64,000 nt of DNA from Trichormus_B sp936914905 (GCF_039871975.1 NZ_JBDPLL010000001.1); one strand, 5' to 3'. Shown: positions 39,068-49,380, counted from the stretch's first letter. Numbers and translations: made by a program. Notes: a model not told the origin generated them from the sequence alone.

Positions 39068-39889
39068 TCAAGATACAGGTAGAAATAAACGTAAGTAATA
39101 AGACAAAATAGCTTGCCCGCTAAAAAGAGTAATTACTGCTCCCAAAGCCAAGAAAGGACCAAACGGCATCTTTTCTCCTATTTTATGACGTGACAGCACA
39201 ATTGCACCTCCACCTACTAATACTCCCAAGGAACAGGCAATAAAACAAGCTATGAGTAAATGTTGCCAACCTAACCAAGTGCCCATCATAGCTGCTAATT
39301 TGGCATCACCTGCACCCATAACAGGTTTATCATAGATGAGAGAACCAAGAATTGAGATGCTATCAAACAGCCATAAACCTAGGACTGCACCACCTATGCC
39401 GAATATCAGGCGTTCTACTACACTGACTAAGCTAGGTTCTAATAAAAAACCGAAACCTATTTGAAAGACCAAACCTAATAATAACCCTGACTTAGTAAGT
39501 GGGTGGGGTAAGGTCATGGTATCCCAGTCTATGAGGGATAGCGCTAATAACCAACTGCAAAAAGCCCAATAACCTATCGTCAAAATTGAAAATTGAAAGA
39601 CCCAAAATATGATTAAAAATATTATGCTTGTTATCCCCTCTAGGAGAGGATAACGGCGAGAAATTTTACTTTTGCAATAACGGCATCGTCCTTTTAACCA
39701 CAACCAGCCCAGAACCGGCACATTATCATAAGCTTTGAGTCTGTTTAGGCAATGAGGGCAGCGAGAACGTGGCCAAAGTAAGGATAATCCAGAAGGTAGA
39801 CGATAAACCACAACATTGATAAAGCTACCAATAGAAGCACCTAAAACAAAGACAATGATACTCGCAGAGACGATAATCAAAACGTCCAT
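39068..39889 (-). CDS. pilD: Type IV prepilin peptidase (leader peptidase/N-methyltransferase)
   Basis: About 273 residues, polytopic. The N-terminal cytoplasmic domain has two CxxC pairs (SRCPHC and CRYCKSK) as in PilD, after GASIGSFINVVVYRLP. Catalytic aspartates lie in LSLIDWDTMTLPHPLT and in GAGDAKLAAMMG (GxGD motif). It cleaves and N-methylates type IV pilin-like precursors in the inner membrane, needed for motility and DNA uptake. I prefer the ATG at 39889 over the GTG five codons upstream. The frame is intact, suggesting that pili are still made. Confidence 0.94.
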   Translation of the reverse strand: MDVLIIVSASIIVFVLGASIGSFINVVVYRLPSGLSLLWPRSRCPHCLNRLKAYDNVPVLGWLWLKGRCRYCKSKISRRYPLLEGITSIIFLIIFWVFQFSILTIGYWAFCSWLLALSLIDWDTMTLPHPLTKSGLLLGLVFQIGFGFLLEPSLVSVVERLIFGIGGAVLGLWLFDSISILGSLIYDKPVMGAGDAKLAAMMGTWLGWQHLLIACFIACSLGVLVGGGAIVLSRHKIGEKMPFGPFLALGAVITLFSGQAILSYYLRLFLPVS

Positions 39890-39919
39890 ATTGTTAGTTA
39901 TCACTTATCAGTAGAAAAA

Positions 39920-39951
39920 GGCAATAGGCAATAGGCAATAGGCAATAGGCA
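39920..39951. repeat. GGCAATA heptad, four tandem copies
   Basis: Four exact GGCAATA units (39920-39947) plus a partial one, directly upstream of pilD. This is one of the short tandemly repeated heptamers typical of heterocystous cyanobacteria. Confidence 0.9.
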
Positions 39952-40009
39952 CAAATTTTTGAATTTTGAATTCATTTTTCACCTGTTCTCTGTTCCCTAT
40001 TCCCTGTTA

Positions 40010-40270
40010 CTAATACATATACGATTCAATTTGATTTAACGGTACAAAACATTCTTGCGGTAACAGCACTGGGTTTTGGGTAAAAATCACCTTTCCTCGA
40101 TAGGTTAGGCGACTAATTGCTACTCCTGAAGGTTGCCCGATGATTTCAGGATGTACCTCGCAGTAAGTATAATAAATGTGACCAGCTGCTTTGATGACGG
40201 TAGGATCAACCAAAGGCATGTGGTTTTGTGGTCCAGAATAATTTGCCTGTCCTTGTTGTGCAGCGTACAC
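40010..40270 (-). CDS. Conserved hypothetical protein
   Basis: 86 residues, soluble: NHMPLVDPTVIKAAGHIYYTY, QPSGVAISRLTYRGKVIFTQ and a C-terminus rich in Pro and Tyr. I do not recognise a named family, but composition and length suggest a genuine small cyanobacterial protein. It lies downstream of leuB on the same strand with a 91-base spacer. Confidence 0.6.
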   Translation of the reverse strand: MYAAQQGQANYSGPQNHMPLVDPTVIKAAGHIYYTYCEVHPEIIGQPSGVAISRLTYRGKVIFTQNPVLLPQECFVPLNQIESYMY

Positions 40271-40361
40271 TATTGGCTTTTAGGTGATTTATAGATTAGC
40301 TTCTAGTTTATCCGAAACTTTTAGCAAAAAATGTGAAAATATTCAACCTGTGATGAGGAAA

Positions 40362-41450
40362 TTATTTTGCTTCTAGGACTTGAATAAGCGCGTTACCCAT
40401 AGCCTGACAACCTAACAGATTCATGCCTTCAGACATTATATCTCCTGTGCGATCACCTTGTTGTAAAACCTGTAACACTCCATTTTCAATAAAATCTGCT
40501 GCCTCTGGTTGGTTTAAAGCGTAACGTAACATCATTGCCGCACTAAGAATCTGTGCCAAGGGGTTAGCTTTATCCTGACCAGCAATATCAGGGGCTGAAC
40601 CGTGAACAGGTTCAAATACACCGGGGACAGAAGCACCCAAACTCGCGGAAGGTAACATTCCAATACTACCAGTCAGTATGGCCGCCACATCAGAGAGAAT
40701 ATCCCCAAATAAGTTGCCTGTAACGATGGTATCGAACTGCTTGGGAGTGCAGACTAATTGCATGGCGGCATTATCTACATATAAATGAGACAGTTCTATA
40801 TCTGGATATTTTGAAGCCAGTTTAGTCATACCTTTTCGCCACAGTTGGGAAGCTTCTAACACATTGGCTTTATCCACAGAACAGAGTTTACCACCGCGCT
40901 TTCGTGCTGTTTCAAAGGCGACCCTGCCAATGCGGTCAATTTCTGACTCGCTGTAGACCATTGTATTGACACCACGCTTTTCTCCGGTTTCGGTGGCAAA
41001 GATGCCTTTGGGTTTGCCAAAATAAATTCCCCCTGTCAGTTCTCGCACCACCATAATATCCACACCTTCTACAACTTCTCGTTTCAAGGTGGAAGCGTCA
41101 ACTAATTGGGGCAAAATTTTCGCAGGACGCAAATTAGCAAATAATTCCAAACCAGCCCGCAGTCCTAATAAACCCGCTTCAGGACGTAGATGAGAGGGTA
41201 AAGAATCCCATTTGTAACCACCAATAGCAGCAAGTAAGACTGCATCACTATTACGGCAAGTATCTAGAGTAGCAGCAGGTAAGGGTTCGCCGGTTGCGTC
41301 AATAGCTGCACCACCGATGAGGGCTGTTTGAAACTCAAAAGAAATATCAAACCGTTGTCCAACGATTCTTAGCACGTCTACCGCTACGGACATAATTTCA
41401 GGGCCAATGCCATCGCCGGGAAGTAATGTAATGCGGTAGTTCTGAGTCAT
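40362..41450 (-). CDS. leuB: 3-isopropylmalate dehydrogenase
   Basis: 362 residues, full length. The start ITLLPGDGIGPEIM is the LeuB signature; LRPEAGLLGLRAGLELFANLRPAK is the substrate loop; RELTGGIYFGKP, the VDKANVL catalytic Lys region, the metal-binding Asp cluster (GNLFGDILSDVAA) and NAD-binding HGSAPDIAGQDKANP are all present. It oxidises and decarboxylates 3-isopropylmalate in leucine synthesis. The frame is intact and the codon use like that of neighbouring housekeeping genes. Confidence 0.97.
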   Translation of the reverse strand: MTQNYRITLLPGDGIGPEIMSVAVDVLRIVGQRFDISFEFQTALIGGAAIDATGEPLPAATLDTCRNSDAVLLAAIGGYKWDSLPSHLRPEAGLLGLRAGLELFANLRPAKILPQLVDASTLKREVVEGVDIMVVRELTGGIYFGKPKGIFATETGEKRGVNTMVYSESEIDRIGRVAFETARKRGGKLCSVDKANVLEASQLWRKGMTKLASKYPDIELSHLYVDNAAMQLVCTPKQFDTIVTGNLFGDILSDVAAILTGSIGMLPSASLGASVPGVFEPVHGSAPDIAGQDKANPLAQILSAAMMLRYALNQPEAADFIENGVLQVLQQGDRTGDIMSEGMNLLGCQAMGNALIQVLEAK

Positions 41451-41630
41451 AGCTAATTAGGATGATGTAAAGTGGGCAAATTTATTATCATACAAAGCAA
41501 GTGTACCCACTGGATGGTCAATTTATTGATTCATCAGGATGTAACACCTTAAAAACATAGGAAATTAATCATATTTGTAGAAATTAGCTGTATGTTTGTT
41601 TTATTGAAAAATCAAAAATCAACCTAATTT

Positions 41631-43325
41631 ATGAATTTCCAAGAAATTACTAAAGTTGCGATCAGACTTTTGACTACTGTCGGACTCAAAGTAGTTAGTG
41701 AAATTATGCTGTTATTTATCAGTCTGGGGTTGATTGAGTTTAGCTTAAGTTTATTAAGACGTGCCTTTAGAAGCCAACAGATTGAACAAACACTGATTAA
41801 CTATCTGTTAAATATTATTTCGATGACGTTAAGAATTATTTTGACTGTGGCAATTCTTGGCTTTTTCGGGATTGAAACCACTTACTTTGCGGTATTACTA
41901 GCTACTGCTAGTATTGCTATTGGTGCAGCATGGGGAGGACTGTTGGCCAACTTTGCAGCAGGAGCATTTTTAATTATTTTCCGACCCTTTCAGGTTGGTG
42001 ATTTCATTACTGCTGGAGGTGTAACAGGAACGGTAACAGAAATAGGACTGTTTACCACTGCTTTAAAAACACCAGATAATAGAGACGTCCGAAAATTTAC
42101 AAAGGAGTCTGTGTCTGGCTTTCCATAGTGTTAAGATTAGGAAAGAGCCAAGGAAAGAATCAGAGTTGGGAATAGTTAATGATAGCAACTATCGATGAAG
42201 ATGTTGATGACTAATTTATAACTGACCTCATATCCATAACATTTATGAAATGGGTAAAACTAATGACCCATTTCCTAATGTGACTAAACCACAAATACTA
42301 AGAATTACTTGTTCGTAAATTCAGGAATTCAGGGGAAATCTTTCTTGAGCTACCCGGAATACTTTTACAAGTCTAATGACGTGTTAAACAAAAATACCCT
42401 TGCTAGAAAACTTTTTATTTCGTGCCTTTTGTTCTGAGTCGGGCTCCCCTAATCGCTATCATGTTTTTCTACCTGTTCAAGGAGACTAGCAGACAAAACA
42501 TTTCCTAATATCTCTAGCCAGTAATGAAATGTGTCTTTTACTTCCGTTTTGGAGATACCTAAATGCAAACCTAAAACCTCAAATGTTGGCATTTTCCTCA
42601 AATAGAACAAGCTATAGACATACCTCAGTTTCGGTTTCCGCTCTCCTCCTTTCCGATTTATACGTATCTTTTTATTTTCTATGTCAGCCTAAAGTTTCTC
42701 ATGCTACATTTTAGCTTGGGCTAACAAGTCTTGAAACTGATAGTTAGTTATTCCCAGTATTTGTTCTCTACGATGTGAATATTCAAGAATATAATTAATT
42801 GAATTTTTCCTTTTGGTAGACGGTCAAAATTCCCTTCTACCATTTTTTCGACACCAAGTTAATTTTCCTGACAGGTCTAATGTGATGACAATTGTCACCA
42901 ATAACAAAATTTTTGCTGATAATATTCAGAATTGTTCCGCTAATCCTTATGTCGTGTTTATTTGCTGGCTTAACTCGCTTATGAAGTTGATCATAACACA
43001 GGCGATCACACTTTTAAAAGCCAAAGTCAGCGAAATTCCCAACGTTCTTGACAGCCCAGCACCAGATGTAGAAATTATCACCTTTAACTTAGCAGGTCCT
43101 ATTCTGGCTGTCCGTACCTAATGCAACAATGACTACTATTGGCAAGTTTATTTTGCCACAGATAAAGCTATCCTGGAAACCTTTAGAGAAGCAGGATATG
43201 CAGTTCCTAACAGCGTTATACAGTCAATAATTTATCTCAATATGACGGTCACAGTTTCATCCCATCACCATCTGAAAGAAGTTGATACTGAAGCAAAAAG
43301 TCAAGCTTGCATTTCAAAAAATTAA
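41631..43325 (+). pseudogene. Small-conductance mechanosensitive channel (MscS family), split by an IS
   Basis: The first 150 codons give helices and the pore segment with LLATASIAIGAAWGGLLANFAAG and FRPFQVGDFITAGG, ending KTPDN at 42080. An IS occupies 42081-42878. The protein resumes after the duplicated AAT with VMTIVTNNKIFADNIQN, then AITLLKAKVSEIPNVL, PDVEIITFNLAGP, a TAA, and YYWQVYFATDKAILETFREA. Inside the C-part a lost base near PYxR and a gained base before TQAI shift the frame and restore it. MscS channels release solutes on hypo-osmotic shock. This copy is dead. Confidence 0.87.
42081..42878 (-). mobile_element. IS5-group insertion sequence (ISL2-like), internally deleted
   Basis: Inverted ends: AGAGACGTCCGAAAATTTAC at 42081 and the complement of AGACCTGTCAGGAAAATTAA ending at 42878. 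A 3-base target duplication AAT flanks it (42078-42080 and 42879-42881), matching the ANT rule of ISL2-type IS5 elements. On the minus strand the transposase N-terminus (RKMPTFEVLGLHLGISKTEVKD, with its HTH) and C-terminus (VFRVAQERF) survive, but the DDE middle is missing and stops are present. At 798 bp it is a non-autonomous relic. Confidence 0.82.
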
Positions 43326-43355
43326 CAAAAATTCATACTAGGTCAGGCTGACACT

Positions 43356-43592
43356 TTGCCTATTTTTTTGAAAGAATGCTGGAAAATTGGTAAATGTGAT
43401 CACGACCAACTTTTTATCCTAAAACTTGTTTCCATTTTCCCTTGGCCAGCTATACAAAAATTAGCAACAGTAACAGTTTTCATGGTTGTACTGGCTGATT
43501 TTACACTTGTAGCGTTGTTAAACTTCCAATTAAGAAAACAAGTCAGAGTTTTGGGTGAATCTGCAACTAAAGCATTATTAGCAGCAAGATAA
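43356..43592 (+). CDS. Hypothetical small protein, doubtful
   Basis: 78 codons with a hydrophobic central segment (VTVFMVVLADFTLVALLNF) followed by a basic tail. No family recognised. It may be a fragment of a decayed membrane protein between the mscS relic and purT. Confidence 0.3.
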   Translation: MPIFLKECWKIGKCDHDQLFILKLVSIFPWPAIQKLATVTVFMVVLADFTLVALLNFQLRKQVRVLGESATKALLAAR

Positions 43593-43764
43593 CACAGGAA
43601 TATTCAGCTGTTATTGATCCAAGGTAGGCAATCTCTACTAATACATTGCAACTTGTATGTGTCTAGATACTCGACTTCTTCAAGAAATCGGGGATATATT
43701 TATTGCCATTTTTGTATAGAATTGGTATTGCGAATTACTAAACAAATATGCACCTGATAAATTT

Positions 43765-44934
43765 ATGAAAAAATTGCTCCAACTACCCCAAAAATTGATG
43801 CTGCTAGGTTCAGGAGAACTAGGCAAAGAATTTGTAATTGCTGCTCAACGCTTAGGTAATTATGTAATTGCAGTTGACCGTTATGCTAATGCTCCTGCTA
43901 TGCAGGTCGCTGATTGTAGTGAAGTAATTTCTATGCTGAGTGCAGATGATTTAGAAACAGTAGTAACTAAACATAAGCCAGATTTTATTATACCAGAAAT
44001 TGAAGCAATTAGAACTGAAAAATTACAGGAATTTGAACAACGTGGAATCATCGTTATACCAACTGCTGCTGCGACTAATTACACAATGAATCGGGATAGA
44101 ATCCGTGAATTAACACATCAAGAATTAGGTTTAAGAACAGCTAAATATAGTTATGCACTTACCTTAGAAGAATTGATTATAGTTTCTGATCAAATTGGAT
44201 TTCCTAACGTTGTTAAACCTGTGATGTCATCATCAGGAAAAGGTCAATCTATAGTCCAAGATAGAACAGAAGTTGAAAAAGCTTGGAATTATGCCATTTC
44301 TAACTCCAGAGGTGATAGCCAAAAGGTAATCGTCGAAGAATTTATTAACTTTGAAATCGAAATTACATTACTGACAATTAAACAATGGGATGGACCAACA
44401 ATATTCTGTCCTCCCATTGGACACAGTCAAGAAAGAGGTGATTATCAAGAATCTTGGCAACCAGCAAATATTTCTGAAGATAAAATATTAGCATCTCAAG
44501 AAATTGCCAGAAAAGTTACTGATGCTTTGGGAGGTGGGGGAATCTTTGGAGTAGAATTTTTTATTACTAAAGATGAAGTCATTTTTTCTGAGCTTTCACC
44601 CCGACCCCATGATACAGGCATGGTAACATTAATCTCACAAAATTTGAATGAATTTGAATTACATCTGCGAGCAATTTTAGGCTTACCTATTCCCCACATT
44701 GAACAGTTAGGTTTTTCAGCAAGTGCAGTTATTTTAGCCTCTGAAAAATCAGATTCTATTGCTTTTACTGGTGTTGCTGATGCGTTAGCTGAAAAAGATG
44801 TAGATATTAAGTTATTTGGTAAACCAACTGCTCATCCCTATCGACGAATGGGGGTAGCCTTGGCTAAAGGTACTGATGTTGAAGATGCGAGAGAAAAAGC
44901 AACTACAGCAGCAAGTAAGGTGAAATTAATTTAA
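43765..44934 (+). CDS. purT: Formate-dependent phosphoribosylglycinamide formyltransferase 2
   Basis: 389 residues, ATP-grasp enzyme. Landmarks are LMLLGSGELGKEFVIAAQRLG, PDFIIPEIEAI, NRDRIRELTHQELGL, PVMSSSGKGQS (ATP loop), FINFEIEITLLT, IFGVEFF and ELSPRPHDTGMVT (metal site), the usual PurT order at the usual length. It uses ATP and formate to formylate GAR in purine synthesis, a folate-independent alternative to PurN. The gene is intact, although both flanks (mscS and the prohibitin relic) are decayed. A 20-base palindrome follows 16 bases after the stop. Confidence 0.96.
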   Translation: MKKLLQLPQKLMLLGSGELGKEFVIAAQRLGNYVIAVDRYANAPAMQVADCSEVISMLSADDLETVVTKHKPDFIIPEIEAIRTEKLQEFEQRGIIVIPTAAATNYTMNRDRIRELTHQELGLRTAKYSYALTLEELIIVSDQIGFPNVVKPVMSSSGKGQSIVQDRTEVEKAWNYAISNSRGDSQKVIVEEFINFEIEITLLTIKQWDGPTIFCPPIGHSQERGDYQESWQPANISEDKILASQEIARKVTDALGGGGIFGVEFFITKDEVIFSELSPRPHDTGMVTLISQNLNEFELHLRAILGLPIPHIEQLGFSASAVILASEKSDSIAFTGVADALAEKDVDIKLFGKPTAHPYRRMGVALAKGTDVEDAREKATTAASKVKLI

Positions 44935-44949
44935 ATATGTTTAAATATG

Positions 44950-44969
44950 GTGAGTGCTTAAGCACTCAC
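44950..44969 (+). terminator. Perfect 20-base palindrome after purT
   Basis: GTGAGTGCTTAAGCACTCAC is an exact palindrome. As a hairpin without a loop it is a likely, though not typical, terminator; it could also be a binding site. Confidence 0.55.
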
Positions 44970-45055
44970 TACGAACCTTGAATAATTGAGGATTACTATA
45001 GACTTTTTGGCTATTTATAGGTAAAGTACAGTAACTACATAGAGATGGTGTACTT

Positions 45056-45221
45056 ATGAAGTATTTAGCCAAAATTAGTCAAGAGTTTAACATCACCTTA
45101 GAGGAAATGCAACAAAGTGTTTCGATCAAACCCAGGTTGAAAATTTGGAAGTAGCTAAGAGGTGGATTTCTTCTGGTGTTTGGATACTTCCTTTCCCCTT
45201 TATGCTGGTGGAATGATTTAT
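45056..45221 (+). pseudogene. Small unknown gene with a frame change
   Basis: Starts MKYLAKISQEFNITLEEMQQS, and after a one-base shift near 45120 continues FDQTQVENLEVAKRWISSGVW. The smooth junction suggests one former protein. Family not recognised. Confidence 0.3.
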
Positions 45222-45289
45222 TGTTAAATCTACCAATTGTTTACTTTTTTGGGTATTTATGCAGTTTTTTTCACCCAAATTACTTTAGC

Positions 45290-45870
45290 TTATTTTGCTG
45301 CTTTTAAAGCTACATATTCAGCCATTTCTGCTTCTGCAGCTTCTCGAAAGCTATCAGAAAAGCGAATATGAACTAGATAAATATCATCAACTCTTTTAGT
45401 TAAAAATTCATCTAATTTAGCTTTTACATCTCCACGTCTGGTAATTATTTTTTCGGCAGTATATTGGGCAGCAGTATATTGGGCAATTACTGCTTTTATA
45501 ATTTCTTCTATTGCTGGATTTATAATAATTTTAATTATATATTTCTCTTCACCAATTTTTCGAAAAATATGCTTGACTGCTCCTGGTTTAATATGCCAAT
45601 TAAGCGCAACATCTATCGAGACACTTTGTAAGTCTTTAGACACAGTTTCAGCCGATGTTGTCTGTTTCTCAATTCAAAACCGATTTTTTAAACTGTATTG
45701 ACTATAGGAATAATGAGGTGTATTCCTGCTCCTAATACCTGATGTTGAACTTGACAAAATTTCATTAATATACCACGCTCAGCAGCATCAACTATAATAA
45801 TAAGCGTGAGTAATATGGTGGGCAAACAGATTAAGGCAGTCAGTCTAGGATTTTTTATATTTTTTATTTA
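45290..45870 (-). pseudogene. Prohibitin-like SPFH protein, decayed
   Basis: The N-terminal part (ALICLPTILLTLIIIVDAAERGIL, then GAGIHLIIPIVNTV and a TAA) is followed in other frames by ETVSKDLQSVSIDVALNWHI and INPAIEEIIKAVIAQYTA...EKIITRRGDVKAKL, the SPFH/Band 7 core. A 15-base perfect tandem duplication at 45457-45486 repeats AQYTA; later residues are missing between LTKR and VDDIYLVH. Prohibitin-type proteins form membrane ring scaffolds that help quality control. The 5' limit is approximate, as the original ATG appears mutated. Confidence 0.7.
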
Positions 45871-46107
45871 CAAATAACTTTTTAAGTTTATTGATTTTAA
45901 AAGTTTTAAAATATCATTTTTTTACTCAAAATACACTAAATTTACCAGCCATATCACTGTAGTTAATAAGCAACAGTTGTATGTTACTATAGTTAGTTAG
46001 TTGATACTAAAAGCCATCCTTCGTTTTGGTAATGCAAAGAAATATATTCACAAAAACAAAAAGAAAAATATTATCGAGAAACTGCTACAAGGAATTTATT
46101 TTAGGCA

Positions 46108-46356
46108 AATGCTATTAACACACACGACACAAAACTAAAAATTACTCCAGACGGAGAATATTACCTGGTGAATGGTGTTACAAGCTTTGGAAGAGATGTT
46201 GCGATCCCAGATTATCGGGTTTTCTCTGACCTGAACAATGGTGTAGAAATACCATTAATATTTGTAATCCCTAAAGACCGAGATGGCATTCTTGCTAATC
46301 AAGACTGCGGAAAATTTAACCAGCAACGGGAAGATCATCATACTTATTTATTCTAA
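46108..46356 (+). pseudogene. Possible C-terminal fragment, unknown protein
   Basis: A continuous frame NAINTHDTKLKITPDGEYYLVN, then GVTSFGRDVAIPDYRVFSDLNN to YLF. It looks like natural protein rather than noise, but the start is missing and I do not know the family. Confidence 0.3.
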
Positions 46357-46601
46357 CAAATACAGTGTTAAATTATACAGTAACTGCCTCTATGTGCTGG
46401 CAATGCAATATTTGTTAGTGATTGGGAAAAAAGTAGGATAAATAAATCTTTTTTAACGTTCCTATCTGCACTTGTTATTGGACTGATTTCATAATTTAAA
46501 TATCCTAATTAAAAATTGTTTTATGCGATTGATAATATTTTTCTGTAATTCATTTACCTGAAAAATTCTCTATAAATCTACACTCTAACTTTATTTCGGA
46601 A

Positions 46602-46817
46602 ATATATAGTTTTCTTTATCACTGTCGTCTATATTATAGACAGTTTAAACCAGAATCTTTAGTATTTAATGCTCAACTTCAAGATTTTTCTCAAAGAGTT
46701 GACTACATTTGTGGTTTACAAACTGGTAGTAAACTTTCTTCTAAAGAGGCTTATCACCAAATTCACATCCTTTGGAAACATTTGAAAATGACTAGGAAAC
46801 AGTTGTCAACTCACTAG
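46602..46817 (+). pseudogene. DUF7219-like small cyanobacterial protein, start lost
   Basis: The frame YRQFKPESLVFNAQLQDF, then SQRVDYICGLQTGSKLSSKEAYHQI and LWKHLKMTRKQL to the TAG at 46815 matches a short conserved cyanobacterial family (FNANLQEFAxxVxYICxLxTGGK pattern). No ATG precedes it in frame, and the usual PYSRYRG leader is distorted, so the copy is probably inactive. Function unknown. Family assignment is from memory of the pattern. Confidence 0.55.
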
Positions 46818-46853
46818 TACCGCCGTGAATTCAAAATGCTTCTTTCAGAAGAG

Positions 46854-47475
46854 CTACGCTAACAAAATAGTGCTTCCAGCAGGCTGCGCCAACAAAATTC
46901 GAATCATCATAAAACCCACCGCCAAAACAGAAAACATCACATCTATCGGACGAAGTTTTTCGATTTTGTATAAATAGACTGGGGCTATTACAGAAATCAA
47001 AATATAGACAGTTAAAAATCCATAACTGCAAGTAGAACCCAAATAGCCCATGCAATCAAAAAGCTTGATGTGAAAAAAAGACATGATCGCAGGGATAATA
47101 AATGTCAACAACGAATACATTGTTACTGCAACATGAGGTGTTCTATTAGCTGCATGAGCGTTACTGAAAGATGCATGAAATAAACCATGACGACCCATTA
47201 AAAGAGCTACTCTAGTTGCAGGATTGATGTTTCCTAAAATGCAAGCAAAGAAACCAAATAATGCACCTAAACCAAATAATTCTCCCAAAAAACCCACTCG
47301 TGCTTGTTGAGAGAGAAAACTTAAAGGTTCTTCTGTTTGAGAAATGGATACGCCAGTATTACTAAAACCTAGAACTTCTATATAAGTAGTAGAAATAAAA
47401 AATAAACCTGCAAGAATAACGCTACCTATAACTGCTTTGGGTACTGTTCCTAACGCACCTACTAAAAAGGCTTAA
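46854..47475 (-). pseudogene. Amino-acid permease (APC superfamily), middle fragment
   Basis: The open frame LVGALGTVPKAVIGSVILAGLF, then LGALFGFFACILGNINPATRVALLMGR, NRTPHVAVTMYSLLTFIIP and LVTV-like helices to ILLA matches helices 6-11 of APC amino-acid permeases. The N-terminal half with the substrate-binding unwound helix is absent and no IS is seen at the break, so a deletion is likely. The C-terminus is also cut. It is non-functional. Confidence 0.72.
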
Positions 47476-47695
47476 TAGTCATTGGTCATTAAGTCGGTGG
47501 GTGTTAAAAATTGTCATTATAACAAGGCAAAAGGCAATAGGGAAGAGGTTTTGGTCAATTTTACTTTTCGTTACATACTTCTCTCCGAGAAGCCGCTGCG
47601 CGTCTACGGTTTTTTTGTGCCTTCCTATTTAGTTCAGTAGTCAGTAGTTTAGGACTACAACTACTGAATTCCTGATTTCTTCAGTGTTTACTTAA

Positions 47696-48442
47696 CTATT
47701 TTTCCTCACGAAGTAGAGTAGTTTCAGTTTTTATGGTACTATTAACAGCGGTATCTCTATGGACATTAGGTTTAATAATTAGACTGACACCAATAGCCCA
47801 AGCTAACGCAACCATCCAACCGACAAGAATATCACTGGGAAAATGAAGTCCTAAATATAGGCATGTCCAAGCAATTACCAAGAGGTATAAACTACCAACA
47901 GTCAGAACCAACCACCGCCAGGGACGATGCCAAGTTAAAATAAGTAAGATTGCTACTAGAGTCATACTTGTCATGGCATGGCCGCTGGGAAAGGCATAAT
48001 CAAATTCAGGTGCTTTTGATACCCACAATTGGGGACGCACTCGGTGGATAAACTCTTTAGAGGTGCGGTTAATAATCAAGTTTCCCACAGCGGTAGTCAG
48101 TATATAAACCAGTGTTCTCCATCTGCGTTTGCGTAATCATAGAATAGTGATCGCACTCAACACAGGTAACGCAGTCCAAAATGATCCCCACTTAGTCAAC
48201 ACCACAGCAATAGAATCCAGTCGGGGATTAGCTGTAGAATGAATGCCCATCAAAATAGGCATATCCCAAGGAAAACTGCCTTCATTTTGCCAAATTTTCA
48301 CCGCCAGGACTTCTACAACCTGCAAAGGTAAATACACACCCATCAATATCAGCAATAAAGAACGCCAATGGTGAAACAGCAGGTTCTTAAGAAAAATAAT
48401 CGGTGACCTACGTTTCTCTTTCAATATCTTTCCTTTATTCAT
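47696..48442 (-). pseudogene. PAP2-family phosphatase, nonsense mutation and lost catalytic Arg
   Basis: One frame from MNKGKI (48442) to REEK (47696), interrupted only by a TGA at 48137-48139 in ITIL-stop-LRKRRW, where Trp is plausible. Motif 1 KEFIHRVRP and motif 2 FPSGHA are intact. Motif 3 reads TCLYLGLHFPSD; the family has an Arg at the Cys position (CGC to TGC). Such enzymes dephosphorylate lipid phosphates such as undecaprenyl pyrophosphate. The missing Arg suggests decay beyond the single stop. Confidence 0.83.
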
Positions 48443-48872
48443 ACCTTGTATTCATAACTACAAGCCTGATTTATATCATCTGCTGTTAAATACTCTATTC
48501 AACCCTAAATCAGACATAAAACATATTAATCCATCAGCTATATCATATTTTTATCTCATATTTTTTATATATAGCACTGGATAGGGTAGTTAGAACATTA
48601 TAAAACTCTGTCTAAAAAATGATTTCACTCCTGAATCCTGCTATAACAGCTTATTTATTTTAATTAGCAATATAATCCCACACAACTGTAGTTTGTATAG
48701 TTCCATATTCTTGATACCGTTATTGTTTTTACTAAGCACGATAAGCACGAAAAAATAAATCAATTTACAGATATTTACACTAGCGATAGATTTACTAGTA
48801 AAGTACAGTAAATCGATCAAGCGTTAGTACTTTGTGTAAAATTAGAAAAATAACCTTCAGCAATATCTGTAA
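48443..48872. other. Intergenic region, no gene seen
   Basis: AT-rich spacer between the PAP2 relic and the ISAzo13 fragment. No coding frame or clear repeat apart from a short ACTCCTGAATCCTG block near 48628. Confidence 0.45.
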
Positions 48873-49380
48873 GGAAAGTATATTAAATAAGGTGTAAGAG
48901 TGCCAATAAGATCTATACACAAGAAGGGTAGATGGAGAACTGGTAGATGATGGGCCCTGACCCTGGTGAAATTGAAGTTAAAATGCAACGATACTATAAG
49001 TCGTTGTCACAGAAGGATGGCCGGATATGGGCGGCGATTGAAGCCCTAAAAGTAGGGTAGGGGGGCAAACATAGATCCGCGGCTTGCTGTTATGCCATCA
49101 CGAAACCTGAAAGTTGGGCTTGGGGGAACTTGAGAAAGAAAAGGTGGTTGACCAGGAGGGGATTCGCCAACCCGGAGGTGGAGGGAAATCAGCCTTTGAG
49201 AAGATTGCCTCCTGACAAGAGGGGTTTTTGGGAGTGTTGGAGCGGCACACAGCCGGTTCACGGATAGATGAAACCCTCAAGTGGGCTAATCTCAAGCCTG
49301 ATGAGATTGCCAGATTGCTGGGACATGAGGGAATAGAAGTCAGTGTAACAGTGGTAGACAAGTTTTGGCATTATCGTTAG
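48873..49380 (+). mobile_element. ISAzo13-family element, 5' half only
   Basis: The left end GGAAAGTATATTAAATAAGG matches the copy in crtH. The transposase starts GPDPGEIEVKMQRYYKSL, SQKDGRIWAAIEALKVG, a TAG, and in one later frame RQPGGGGKSAFEKIAS, TAGSRIDETLKWANLKPDEIA, VSVTVVDKFWHYR. No right end or DDE part follows, so it is a truncated copy. It is nearly identical to 57099-57383 where both exist, so the two were recently related. Confidence 0.8.

Noticed and set aside
39920..39951. Short CRISPR-like array
   Set aside because: The unit is only 7 bases with no spacers; a tandem heptad. No CRISPR array or cas gene is visible anywhere in the window.
49046..49361. Leftward frames opposite the ISAzo13 fragment
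   Set aside because: The + strand is clearly transposase; these are antisense shadows.
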